The notes: generated by a model from the sequence alone, not told the origin. A stretch of DNA of 43,041 bases from Anaerolineae bacterium (GCA_015493675.1 WGCR01000550.1:1-43041), one strand, 5' to 3'; counted from the first letter of the stretch, positions 33,957 through 41,676 are shown. Program-made: numbers and translations.

Positions 33957-35107
33957 GAGTGCTCGTCACCGGCTCCCAAGGCTTCATCGGGCGCAATTTG
34001 ATCGCACGTCTCCAATGCCGCGACGATATCGAAATCTTCGGCTACGACCTCGCCAACACGCCCGACGACCTGGCCGCATGGCTGGATGAAGCCGATTTCG
34101 TCTTTCACCTGGCGGGCGTGAACCGGCCCCAGCGGGAGGAGGAATTCTTCGAGGGGAATGCGGATTTCACCCGCGCTATCTGTGATCGTCTGGCCCGACG
34201 CACCGATCCCCCGCCCATCCTGCTCTCCTCCTCCATCCAGGCGGAGCTGGAAAATCCCTACGGGCGCAGTAAGCGACTGGCCGAAGAAGCGGTCATGGAT
34301 TACGCCCGGGAGACGGGAATGCGGGCCATCATCTACCGCCTCACCAACGTGTTCGGCAAATGGAGCCGGCCCAATTACAACACCGTGGTCGCCACCTTCT
34401 GCTACAATATCGCTCACGACCTGCCTATCACCATCTCCGATCCCAATCGGGTGGTGCGGCTGATTCACATCGATGACGTGGTGCGGGCGTTTGTTTCAGA
34501 ACTCCAGAAGGACGGAGGGCCAGAAGGCCAGAAAGGCAGTGGACCAGAGGGGCGGGTTTTGTGGCGGCGGGTGGAGCCGGAGTATCCGGTGACGTTGGGG
34601 CGGCTGGCGGAGCTGATTCGCTCTTTCCGGGTCATGCGAGATAGCCTGATCACGCCCGATTTCAGCGATCCCTTCGTCAAAAAGCTCTACGGGATGTACC
34701 TCACCTATCTGGATGAGGATGATTTCGCCTACGATCTGACCCAGCGCTGCGATGAGCGCGGCTGCCTGGCCGAATTCATCAAATCGCAGCACTTCGGGCA
34801 GATTTTCGTCTCTCGCACAAAACCGGGCGTCACCCGCGGCAACCACTATCATCACAGCAAGGCGGAGAAGTTCCTGGTGCTGGAGGGTGAGGCGGTGATT
34901 CGATTTAGGAAAATCCAGAGCGACAGAGGTCAGAGGCCAGAGGTGATCGAGTATCGGGTGTCGGGGAAGGATTTCCGGGTGCTGGATATTCCGCCCGGAT
35001 ACACGCACAACATCGAAAACGTGGGCGACACCGAGCTAATTACGCTGTTTTGGGCCAGCGAGATTTTTGATCCGGAGAAACCGGATACGTTTTACGAAGA
35101 AGTTTGA
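33953..35107 (+). CDS. capF: bifunctional C3-epimerase/C4-reductase (CapF/FnlB/WbjC-type) with CAGA-repeat insertions
   Basis: The 384-residue protein converts the capE product to UDP-N-acetyl-L-talosamine. An N-terminal reductase SDR domain (VLVTGSQGFIGRNLIARL, SSSIQAELENPYGRSKRLAEEAV with YGRSK) is joined to a C-terminal cupin (TRGNHYHHSKAEKFLVLEGEAVIRF and PPGYTHNIENVG; the histidines bind metal). Two loops contain repeat-derived peptides: QKDGGPEGQKGSGPEGR (about residues 184-200, bases 34505-34552) and QSDRGQRPEV (bases 34916-34944). Both are in frame and lie at loop positions, so activity may be kept. The gene stops at 35107, exactly where a heptamer array begins. Confidence 0.93.
   Translation: MRVLVTGSQGFIGRNLIARLQCRDDIEIFGYDLANTPDDLAAWLDEADFVFHLAGVNRPQREEEFFEGNADFTRAICDRLARRTDPPPILLSSSIQAELENPYGRSKRLAEEAVMDYARETGMRAIIYRLTNVFGKWSRPNYNTVVATFCYNIAHDLPITISDPNRVVRLIHIDDVVRAFVSELQKDGGPEGQKGSGPEGRVLWRRVEPEYPVTLGRLAELIRSFRVMRDSLITPDFSDPFVKKLYGMYLTYLDEDDFAYDLTQRCDERGCLAEFIKSQHFGQIFVSRTKPGVTRGNHYHHSKAEKFLVLEGEAVIRFRKIQSDRGQRPEVIEYRVSGKDFRVLDIPPGYTHNIENVGDTELITLFWASEIFDPEKPDTFYEEV
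34505..34552. repeat. six in-frame 8-bp CAGA-type units inside capF
   Basis: Six consecutive 8-mers, CAGAAGGA, CGGAGGGC, CAGAAGGC, CAGAAAGG, CAGTGGAC and CAGAGGGG, span 48 bp (16 codons) in the segment linking two parts of the reductase domain. They keep frame and encode a Gly/Gln/Glu-rich loop. Confidence 0.8.
34916..34944. repeat. four CAGA-type 7/8-bp units inside the capF cupin domain
   Basis: CAGAGCGA, CAGAGGT, CAGAGGC and CAGAGGT lie end to end and are translated in frame as part of a hydrophilic loop between two cupin strands. They belong to the same unit family as the arrays at 34505, 35106 and 35573. Confidence 0.8.
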
Positions 35108-35136
35108 GGCCAGAGGTCAGAGGCCAGAGGTCAGAG
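35106..35136 (+). repeat. heptamer array at the capF stop (left flank of the IVS-type gene)
   Basis: GAGGCCA, GAGGTCA, GAGGCCA, GAGGTCA and a final GAG form a 7-bp-period array. It starts inside the capF stop codon and ends 23 bases before the IVS-type gene. Equivalent phase: CAGAGGT/CAGAGGC. Confidence 0.85.
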
Positions 35137-35158
35137 CTACAGAGGAAGGACAATTCTA

Positions 35159-35551
35159 GTGGAAAAGCGTAAGCAAATCAGATCAGCGAAGGATTTAGTT
35201 GTTTATCAGAAAGCGTATCAACTTGCGATGCTGATCTATGAAGTCACCAAATCTTTTCCTCCGGAAGAACGATATGCCCTGACCAGTCAGATACGCCGAT
35301 CCTCTCGGTCTGTCTGCCTCAATCTGCGTGAGGCCTGGGCCAAGCGACGTTACCAGGCCCATTTCATCAGCAAACTCACCGACTGCGACGGCGAAAACAG
35401 TGAGACAGCTTCATCATTGGATTTTGCTCACGATTGAGGTTATATTTCTGGTAGCCAACACGCTCATCTTGTTGCGCTCAATGAAGAAGTTGGCAAGATG
35501 CCAGGCTCCATGCTTCGCAACCCTTTCCCTTTTCTCATCCCCAAACGCTAA
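35159..35551 (+). pseudogene. four-helix-bundle protein of the 23S rRNA intervening-sequence (IVS) family, interrupted by a TGA
   Basis: A GTG start at 35159 opens KRKQIRSAKDLVVYQKAYQLAMLIYEVTKSFPPEERYALTSQIRRSSRSVCLNLREAWAKRRYQ, the typical beginning of the S23/IVS four-helix-bundle family. The frame meets TGA at 35435-35437 (codon 93) directly after LDFAHD. The same frame continues GYISGSQHAHLVALNEEVGKM and PFLIPKR to a TAA at 35549-35551, exactly restoring the normal length of about 130 residues. A single nonsense change, in the place of a Cys or similar codon (TGC/TGT to TGA), therefore breaks it; the truncated product would be 92 residues. The family's function is unknown. It interrupts capF-capG and is flanked on both sides by CAGA arrays. 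Confidence 0.85.
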
Positions 35552-35572
35552 CCCTCCCCAGCCACTGCAGCC

Positions 35573-35643
35573 CTGACCTCTGAGTTTCTGAGGTTCTGCC
35601 ATCTGAGGTTCTGCCATCTGAGGCTCTGAGGTTCTGAGGTTCT
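35573..35643 (-). repeat. octamer/heptamer array upstream of capG, inverted relative to the left array
   Basis: On the minus strand this reads GAACCTCA, GAACCTCA, GAGCCTCA, GATGGCA, GAACCTCA, GATGGCA, GAACCTCA, GAAACTCA, GAGGTCA: all units have the form GA-N(3-4)-CA, like the left array but on the opposite strand. It ends one base before the capG start codon. Confidence 0.85.
35636..35639 (+). promoter_or_regulatory. capG ribosome binding site supplied by the repeat array
   Basis: The last octamer of the array provides GAGG at 35636-35639, five bases before the capG ATG at 35645. No other Shine-Dalgarno is present, so translation of capG appears to depend on repeat sequence. Confidence 0.6.
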
Positions 35644-35644
35644 T

Positions 35645-36760
35645 ATGAAAATCGCAACCATCATCGGTACTCGCCCCGAAATCATCCGCCTCTCCCGCGT
35701 GATGGACGCGCTGGATCGCTACACCGAGCACGTCACCATCCACACGGGCCAGAATTACGACTACGAACTGAACGAGATATTTTTTGATGATCTGGAGCTG
35801 CGCAAGCCCGACTATTTTCTGGAGGCGGCCGGCGCCACCGCGGCTGAGACCATCGGCCTCGTCATCGCTCGCGCGGACGCGGCCCTGCGGGAGATTCAGC
35901 CTGACGCGGTTCTCGTCCTGGGCGACACCAACAGTTGCCTGGCCGCCATCTCCGCCAAACGGCTGAAAATCCCCATCTTCCACATGGAAGCGGGCAACCG
36001 CTGCTTCGATCAGCGCGTGCCCGAGGAGATCAATCGCAAGATCATCGACCACATCAGCGACATCAACCTGCCCTACTCCCACATCGCCCGCGAATACCTG
36101 CTGCGCGAGGGCCTGCCGCCCGACCGGGTCATCGTCACCGGCAGCCCCATGTACGAGGTGCTGCATCATTATCTGCCCAAAATCCAGGCATCCGACGTGT
36201 TGGCTCGGCTGAACCTGGAGCCCGAAAGCTACTACGTGGTCAGCGCCCATCGCGAGGAGAATGTGGACTCGCCCCGCCAGTTCGCCAATCTGGTGGAGGT
36301 GCTGACGAAGCTGGCCGAGACCGGGCGTCGGGTGATTATGACCACCCATCCCCGCACCCGCAAGCGCTTCCGGGCCGAGGGCGTCACCCTGCCCGAGCTG
36401 GTGGAGCTGCACAAGCCCTTCGGGTTCAGCGACTACGTCCACTTGCAGATGCACGCCAAGGCCGTTCTCTCCGACAGCGGCACAATTACTGAAGAAAGCT
36501 CCATCCTCAACTTCCCTGCCTTGAACATCCGCGAGGCCCATGAGCGGCCTGAGGGTATGGAGGAAGGGGCAGTGATGATGGTGGGGCTGTCGTGGCAGCG
36601 GATAAGCGAGGGCCTGGCCGTGTTGGAGTCGCAGCCGCGGGGAGAACGTCGCCTGCTACGTATCGTAAGCGCCTACAACGTCCCCAACGTCTCCGAAAAA
36701 GTCGCCCGCATCATCCTCAGCTACACCGATTACGTCAACCGCGTCGTCTGGCGAAAATAA
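35645..36760 (+). CDS. capG: UDP-N-acetyl-L-talosamine 2-epimerase (CapG/FnlC/WbjD-type)
   Basis: The 371-residue non-hydrolysing 2-epimerase completes UDP-N-acetyl-L-fucosamine synthesis. It starts KIATIIGTRPEIIRLSRVMDAL, with HTGQNYDYELNEIFF, VLGDTNSCLAAISAKRLKIPIFHMEAGNRCFDQRVPEEINRKIIDHISD, VTGSPMYEVL, SAHREENVD and LSDSGTITEESSILNFPALNIREAHERPEGMEEG, the motifs of the WecB superfamily. LPYSHIAREYLLREG and the MEEGAVMMVG ending fit the WbjD branch rather than WecB. In the usual operon it directly follows capF; here an IVS-type pseudogene and repeats (about 540 bp) separate them. Confidence 0.94.
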   Translation: MKIATIIGTRPEIIRLSRVMDALDRYTEHVTIHTGQNYDYELNEIFFDDLELRKPDYFLEAAGATAAETIGLVIARADAALREIQPDAVLVLGDTNSCLAAISAKRLKIPIFHMEAGNRCFDQRVPEEINRKIIDHISDINLPYSHIAREYLLREGLPPDRVIVTGSPMYEVLHHYLPKIQASDVLARLNLEPESYYVVSAHREENVDSPRQFANLVEVLTKLAETGRRVIMTTHPRTRKRFRAEGVTLPELVELHKPFGFSDYVHLQMHAKAVLSDSGTITEESSILNFPALNIREAHERPEGMEEGAVMMVGLSWQRISEGLAVLESQPRGERRLLRIVSAYNVPNVSEKVARIILSYTDYVNRVVWRK

Positions 36761-36767
36761 ATCACCT

Positions 36768-38000
36768 ATGCGCATTCTGCTTCTGAGCCAATGGTATCCT
36801 CCGGAACCGGCGCACACTCCGGAAGAATTCATCACCACACTGCACGCACTGGGTTACGATGTCGAAGTGCTGACCGGATTTCCCAACTATCCTACGGGAG
36901 AGCTGGCTCCGGGCTACAAGTTGCGCCCCTGGATGAAAGAAACACTGGATGAGATTCCGGTGGGACGTGCTTTTCTCTACCCTGATCACAGCCGATCCGG
37001 CCTGAAGCGCGCCTTGAACTACATTTCCTTTGCGATTAGCAGTGCGCTCTTTGGCAAATGGCTGGTTGAAAAACCTGACGTCATTTTTGTTTATCATCCC
37101 CCCTTGACCATCGGATTTCCCGGCATCCTTCTGAGCAAACTGTGGGGGGCGCCCTTTGTGTATCAGGTGCAGGATATGTGGCCCGAAACCTTACGGGCGA
37201 CCGGGATGCTGCACAATGAAAAAATTCTTGATTGGATTGATCGATTTGCAAAAAAAATCTACAAAAGAGCCCATGCGGTTTGCGTGATCTCTCCCGGGTT
37301 CAAAAGAAACCTTATTCAAAAAGGCGTCCCGGAAGAAAAAATCCACGTCATTTCCAACTGGGTGGATACAGATGTGTATTATCCGGCGCAGCCTGACCCC
37401 GACCTGGCAGAAAAACTCGGGCTGGCCGGAAGATTCAACATTATGTATGGCGGCAACATCGGCGCCGCCCAGGCTCTGGATGTGGTGCTGGAAGCTGCTG
37501 ACAGCCTGCGCGAACATCCCGAAATCCAGTTTGTTTTGGTCGGCAATGGCGTTACATTGCCCACCTTGCAACGTCAGGCAGAGGAGAAAGGATTATCCAA
37601 CGTCAAATTCCTGGGGCGTTATCCAGCGTCAGAAATGGCCCGTCTCTACGCCCTGGCCGATGTCCTGCTGGTGCACCTGAAAGATGATCCGCTTTTCGAG
37701 ATCACCATTCCCCACAAGATATTCGCCTATCTCGCCAGCGCCAAGCCAGTGCTGGCTGCGGTGCGGGGAGATGCAGCGGATGTGATTGAGGAAATCGGCG
37801 CCGGGATTGTTTGTCCGCCTCAGGATGCCTCCGCTCTGGTTGATGCCGCCCTGGCTCTTTACAAAATGCCCGCGGAAAAACGTGAAGAAATGGGCGAACG
37901 CGGCCTGACGGCCGTTCAAGAGCGATTCAACAAACAAAAACAGGTCGCAGAACTGGCGGCAGTGCTGGAACAAACCGTACAAGCGTATGCAGCATCATAA
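36768..38000 (+). CDS. family 4 glycosyltransferase, WbuB-like (copy 2, probable L-FucNAc transferase)
   Basis: The 410-residue GT-B enzyme begins MRILLLSQWYPPEPAHTPEEF, has LTGFPNYPTGELAPGYKL, YQVQDMWPETLRATGML, VISNWVDTDVYYPAQP and IPHKIFAYLASAKPVLAAVRGDAADVIEEIGAG. This is the WbuB pattern, which in O-antigen clusters follows the FnlA-FnlB-FnlC genes and is proposed to transfer L-FucNAc. Its position right after capG (7 bases) is the same here, which supports the specificity. It overlaps the next gene by 14 bases. Confidence 0.9.
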   Translation: MRILLLSQWYPPEPAHTPEEFITTLHALGYDVEVLTGFPNYPTGELAPGYKLRPWMKETLDEIPVGRAFLYPDHSRSGLKRALNYISFAISSALFGKWLVEKPDVIFVYHPPLTIGFPGILLSKLWGAPFVYQVQDMWPETLRATGMLHNEKILDWIDRFAKKIYKRAHAVCVISPGFKRNLIQKGVPEEKIHVISNWVDTDVYYPAQPDPDLAEKLGLAGRFNIMYGGNIGAAQALDVVLEAADSLREHPEIQFVLVGNGVTLPTLQRQAEEKGLSNVKFLGRYPASEMARLYALADVLLVHLKDDPLFEITIPHKIFAYLASAKPVLAAVRGDAADVIEEIGAGIVCPPQDASALVDAALALYKMPAEKREEMGERGLTAVQERFNKQKQVAELAAVLEQTVQAYAAS

Positions 38001-38637
38001 TCAGATCGCAATCAAGTACATCCTGGACAGGGTATTCGCCCTGTTTCTGATCCTCATTCTTTCGCCGTTGTGGCTGGCGATTATGCTCGCCATCAAACTG
38101 GATGATGGCGGGCCAGTGTTTTTCACCCAGGATCGGTTGGGCAAAGATGGCTCGATCTTCAAAATCTACAAATTCCGCACGATGATCGTCAACGCCGATC
38201 AATTTCTGGATGAACAGGGCCGGGTAACGAAGAAAAATCGCATTACACGCGTTGGCAAATTCTTGAGGGCGCTCAGCCTTGACGAGCTGCCACAATTGAT
38301 CAACATTTTCAAGGGAGAAATGTCAGTGATCGGGCCGCGCCCGGTGTTGCCCACCCACTACCCCCGATACACCGACTATCAAAAACAACGCCTGCTGATG
38401 AAACCGGGCGTAACCGGACTGGCCCAGATCAATGGCAGAAACACGCTTAAGTGGTCCCAGCGCATCGAGTATGATGTGTGGTACATCGAACATTACTCCC
38501 TGTGGCTGGACATGAAGATACTGCTGAAAACCATCAAAGTTGTCCTGCTACGAGAAGGCATCGTCATGGATCGGAACCCCCACGAAGTCGATGATCTGGC
38601 CCAACCTCCAAACGACGAAACCAACAGAGTCTCATGA
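37987..38637 (+). CDS. minimal (monotopic) undecaprenyl-phosphate sugar-1-phosphate transferase
   Basis: The 216-residue enzyme comprises only the catalytic core: a reentrant membrane helix (YILDRVFALFLILILSPLWLAIMLAIKLDDGGPVFFTQ), FKIYKFRTMI, the essential LDELPQLINIFKGEMSVIGPRPVLP (catalytic Asp-Glu) and KPGVTGLAQINGRN. It belongs to the small PglC/WecP-like class that often uses UDP-diacetamido-trideoxy sugars or related donors. It is therefore an alternative initiating enzyme to that at 21404. A hydrophilic tail of about 20 residues follows the core. Its stop overlaps the sulfotransferase start. Confidence 0.92.
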   Translation: MQHHNQIAIKYILDRVFALFLILILSPLWLAIMLAIKLDDGGPVFFTQDRLGKDGSIFKIYKFRTMIVNADQFLDEQGRVTKKNRITRVGKFLRALSLDELPQLINIFKGEMSVIGPRPVLPTHYPRYTDYQKQRLLMKPGVTGLAQINGRNTLKWSQRIEYDVWYIEHYSLWLDMKILLKTIKVVLLREGIVMDRNPHEVDDLAQPPNDETNRVS

Positions 38638-39620
38638 TCAAACGCATCGAACCGGAAGTTACAGATAAATTCCGCAAAGACCCCGATCAGGAAAACTTTC
38701 TGGCCCGGCTGAATCATATTCTCGCGCCACATCAAGAGGAAGACTATATCGATAATCTGCCCGAACGCTTCCCCACCGTGCACGTCATCGGCGCACCGCG
38801 TTCTGGCACAACATTGCTCACCCAGGTGCTGGCTGCACATACCAACATCGGCTACATCAACAATCTGATCGCCGCATTCTGGAAAGCGCCGGTATACGGC
38901 ATTCGACTCTCCGCCCAGGTCGTTCCCCGAAACATCGGCTCTTCCTACCAATCCGAATTCGGCAGAACAAAGGGCATCCAGGAACCTCACGAGTTTGGCT
39001 ATTTCTGGTCGGAATTGTTGGATTATCAGGAAATGCGCGAGCCGGAAGAAGAAAAAAACATCGATTGGGAGCGCGTACGGTTGATTTTTACGAATATGAC
39101 CCGGGCGTACGGTGGCCCAATCCTTTTCAAATCTTTGCTTTTGGCCTGGCACATTCCTCAAATGCAGATGATATTACCCAAGACGCGTTGGCTCCATATT
39201 CGCAGAGATCCAATTCAAAATAGTCTTTCTTTGTTGAGATTTCGTCACCAATTCCTGGGTTCTGTTGAAAAATGGGGGTCGCTTAAGCCGAAAGAATATG
39301 AGTGGTTGGCAAACAAACCTTATTGGGAGCAGGTGGCCGGGCAGGTCTATTTTCTTGAAAAACGCTATCGGGAGCAATTGAAACAGATACCAAAAGAAAA
39401 CATCTTATCCCTGACCTATGAAGAACTCTGCAATTCACCCGGTGAAGCCATCAAAAATGCATTACGGATGATAAACCGTCAGGGAGCTTCTGTGTCGTTA
39501 TCCTCTTCACCTCCAGACCGTTTCAAAATTCAAAAATACGATCTTCATAACGAGCCCGATAGCGATAAAATTATGACGGCCTGGGTAAAACTTAACCAGG
39601 AATTCGGGCAATTGGATTAG
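38634..39620 (+). CDS. PAPS-dependent sulfotransferase (second copy)
   Basis: The 328-residue protein has the 5'-phosphosulfate loop VHVIGAPRSGTTLLTQVL (about 49-66) and the 3'-phosphate-binding motif WLHIRRDPIQNSLSLLRFR (Arg and Ser at the usual spacing), both characteristic of the Sulfotransfer family. It has no membrane segment and so probably acts in the cytoplasm on lipid-linked intermediates. It is longer than and only distantly like the one at 11602, and the two flank the polysaccharide genes. PAPS would come from the synthase at 9779. The start at 38634 overlaps the previous stop by four bases. Acceptor unknown. Confidence 0.87.
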   Translation: MIKRIEPEVTDKFRKDPDQENFLARLNHILAPHQEEDYIDNLPERFPTVHVIGAPRSGTTLLTQVLAAHTNIGYINNLIAAFWKAPVYGIRLSAQVVPRNIGSSYQSEFGRTKGIQEPHEFGYFWSELLDYQEMREPEEEKNIDWERVRLIFTNMTRAYGGPILFKSLLLAWHIPQMQMILPKTRWLHIRRDPIQNSLSLLRFRHQFLGSVEKWGSLKPKEYEWLANKPYWEQVAGQVYFLEKRYREQLKQIPKENILSLTYEELCNSPGEAIKNALRMINRQGASVSLSSSPPDRFKIQKYDLHNEPDSDKIMTAWVKLNQEFGQLD

Positions 39621-39639
39621 ACTTTTCCAAAGTGCACCA

Positions 39640-40716
39640 ATGTCAGAATTATCAATAATTTTCGCAAGCCAAAACTGTGAATGGGAGCAAACGATAAAGA
39701 GCGCTGACAGCTACGATTTTTATCATCTTCCCGGCTATCACACATTGCACGAAAAGCAGGGGGACGGTGCGGGAACGCTGTTGGTATATGAGGAGGGTGA
39801 CAAGTTCATTGCCTTACCCTTGATGGTGCGGGAGATCAGCCAGATTCCGGGGCTGGATACCTTCACGGATTACCGGGATGCTACATCGGTTTACGGTTAT
39901 CCCGGGCCCATCACCAATGCCGCTACCCGGGGAGATCAGGCGTTCATCGCCCGGTTTCACCAGCAACTGAACCGTTACGCCCTTTCTCAGGATTGGATCA
40001 GTGTTTTCTCACGACTAAACCCGTTGCTGAAAAACCACCAACTCCTGACCCACCACGGAGAAATCATCGGCCTCAGCGACACCGTTATCATCGACCTTGG
40101 CCTGACGGAAGAAGAGCAAACCGCCCATTACCGAAAAAGTCACCGTTACGAGGTGCGGCGCGCCCGACGGGAGGGAATGGAGGTGCAACACGATGATGAG
40201 TGGGCAAACTACGAAGCATTTATTGATCTGTACCATCAGACAATGCAGCGCGTGCATGCCGCACCTCACTATTTTTTCAACCGTACTTATTTCGATGACT
40301 TACGCACAGCGCTTGGAGATCGATTGCGATTGTATGTCGCAACGATGAATGGAAACTTCTGTGCGGCGTCGCTCTTCGTCAAGACTCAAAACATCATCGA
40401 ATACCACCTCTCCGCCAGTTCAGATGATTGTTTGAAATGGGCGCCGTCGAAACTCATCATTGATGAGGTCCGGCAATGGGGAAAGGCGTCCGGTGCGCGC
40501 TGGCTACATCTTGGCGGCGGCGTTGGCTCCCAGGAAGACGCCCTTTTTCGATTCAAGGCCGGCTTTTCACCATTGCGACGCCGGTTTTTTATCTGGAAAT
40601 GGATTGTTCAACCCCAGGTTTACGAACAGCTCGTGCGTAAAAGGGAGCAATGGGTTCGCAAGCATAACGAATCCATTTCCGATTCATCTTACTTCCCCTC
40701 CTACCGCCACCCATGA
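39640..40716 (+). CDS. FemAB/GNAT-fold acyltransferase-like protein
   Basis: The 358-residue protein has a double-GNAT FemAB layout: an N-terminal substrate half (FYHLPGYHTLHEKQGDGAGTLLVYEEGDKFIALPLMVREI, then FTDYRDATSVYGYPGPI) and a C-terminal half with YRKSHRYEVRRARREGMEVQ, FIDLYHQTMQRVHAAPHYFFNRTYFDDL and IEYHLSASSDDCLKWAPSKLIIDEVRQWGKASGARWLHLGGGVG. FemAB-like proteins transfer aminoacyl or acyl groups to amino functions; in a glycan locus beside an aminotransferase, N-acylation of an amino sugar is plausible (inference). Its stop overlaps the ATG of the truncated aminotransferase by four bases, so originally it was directly coupled to an intact one. Confidence 0.8.
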   Translation: MSELSIIFASQNCEWEQTIKSADSYDFYHLPGYHTLHEKQGDGAGTLLVYEEGDKFIALPLMVREISQIPGLDTFTDYRDATSVYGYPGPITNAATRGDQAFIARFHQQLNRYALSQDWISVFSRLNPLLKNHQLLTHHGEIIGLSDTVIIDLGLTEEEQTAHYRKSHRYEVRRARREGMEVQHDDEWANYEAFIDLYHQTMQRVHAAPHYFFNRTYFDDLRTALGDRLRLYVATMNGNFCAASLFVKTQNIIEYHLSASSDDCLKWAPSKLIIDEVRQWGKASGARWLHLGGGVGSQEDALFRFKAGFSPLRRRFFIWKWIVQPQVYEQLVRKREQWVRKHNESISDSSYFPSYRHP

Positions 40717-40886
40717 CCCCTCTCCGTCTCTACCTCTCCCCGCCCCACATGTCCGGGCGGGAAATGCAATACGTTCAGGAAGCCTTCGATTCCAACTGGA
40801 TCGCGCCCCTGGGCACGAATGTGACCGCCTTCGAGCATGACTTCTGGCTCCACAATGAGGACGATGCACTACGGCTTTCTCGATGA
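40713..40886 (+). pseudogene. truncated 5' fragment of the DegT-type aminotransferase
   Basis: Starting at the ATG that overlaps the FemAB-like stop, 44 codons (LYLSPPHMSGREMQYV, then SNWIAPLGTNVTAFEHDF) match the intact copy at 41698, after which similarity ends and the frame closes at TGA 40884-40886. Bases 40728-40814 match 41677-41763 with only two differences. It retains the coupled start codon that the intact copy lacks. Confidence 0.85.
40728..40814 (+). repeat. 87-bp direct repeat, left copy
   Basis: This segment recurs at 41677-41763 (offset 949 bp, two mismatches). Weaker, protein-level similarity extends to about 40843. The two copies bracket the DUF3800 gene. Confidence 0.9.
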
Positions 40887-41475
40887 ATCTGGCGGCGTCG
40901 ATCCTTTTTCGGGGAGTCATGTTCTTGTCGTTGCTTTGCTCACAACGCATACGCCCCGGAAAATCGAGCGACACGTAAAAAGAGCTCATCAGAAACTTGG
41001 ACATCATGTTCGGATGACTGAACTGAAGGCATCTTCGTCGAGCCAACGAGTCGTTACCCGTTTTTTGACAGCAATTGCTACTGAAGACATTGAAATCATA
41101 GCTGTTATCGTCGATAAACGAGCTATTCAACGCCCGCCTACAGATCCTGAAAAAATCTATCGCAAAGCCGTTACCCATGTGGCTGCTCACTGCGTCTCGA
41201 AATGGCCCAGAGTTGAACTGTTTCTTGACAAACGTTATACCAAAAAATCACTCAGGCGAGAATTGGAAGTCGCTATCCGTACAGGCATTGCCCACCTGCC
41301 CCAAGAAGTCGTATTGATTCATCAGGAGGATTCACGCAACATAAAAGGCCTCCAGGCCGTTGATTTCGTGGCCTGGGCGCTTTTCCAGAAGTATGAAGCA
41401 AATGATGAACAGTATTATGCAATCATCCAGGACAAAATAATCGTCGAAGAAGTGATTCAGCAACTCCTGTGGTAG
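40855..41475 (+). CDS. DUF3800 protein
   Basis: The 206-residue protein starts MRTMHYGFLDESGGVDPFSGSHVLVVALLTTH, the YGFLDESG opening of DUF3800, a family with an RNase H-like appearance whose members are frequent in phages, plasmids and defence regions. Further acidic and Lys/Arg elements (VELFLDKRYTKKSLRRELE, IHQEDSRNIKGLQAVDFVAWALFQKY) match the family's LQxADxVAxA end. Starts at 40837, 40855 and 40864 are all possible; GAGG upstream of 40864 and the family start favour the last two. It is alone, without phage genes, and is bracketed by duplicated aminotransferase 5' ends. Function unknown; nuclease activity is only suspected. Confidence 0.8.
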   Translation: MRTMHYGFLDESGGVDPFSGSHVLVVALLTTHTPRKIERHVKRAHQKLGHHVRMTELKASSSSQRVVTRFLTAIATEDIEIIAVIVDKRAIQRPPTDPEKIYRKAVTHVAAHCVSKWPRVELFLDKRYTKKSLRRELEVAIRTGIAHLPQEVVLIHQEDSRNIKGLQAVDFVAWALFQKYEANDEQYYAIIQDKIIVEEVIQQLLW

Positions 41476-41658
41476 CCCCCTTCCCATCCCCAGACAAAAA
41501 CAAAAGCGGCTCTCCCTGGTCCCCGATTTCAATCTGTCCCCCTGCATTTCAGCAGGAGCTAGGCGCCTTCTACGAAGACCCAGGGTTTCCAGGACTTACG
41601 ATACCGCTTTTCTGATCATAGTATACGCTCACCCACTCTATTTGTCAAGGATAATCGC
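41476..41658. other. gap between DUF3800 and the intact aminotransferase
   Basis: Contains no gene. A short stem, CCTGC-ATTTCA-GCAGG (about 41550-41565), lacks a T-run. An AT-rich tract at about 41605-41660 precedes AAGGA at 41647-41651. This gap is the right part of the inserted cassette. Confidence 0.5.
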
Positions 41659-41676
41659 ATTTCCGAGAAAAGCCGC

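Noticed and set aside
35435..35437. Selenocysteine codon in the IVS-family protein
   Set aside because: No hairpin of SECIS type is evident after the TGA and the family has no selenoprotein members known to me; a nonsense change or read error is simpler.
35573..35643. CRISPR array
   Set aside because: Units are 7-8 bp without unique spacers of 25-40 bp and no cas genes are present; this is a microsatellite-like array.
35414..36541. 375-codon minus-strand frame opposite capG
   Set aside because: capG has a full set of 2-epimerase motifs on the plus strand; the antisense frame shows none of any family.
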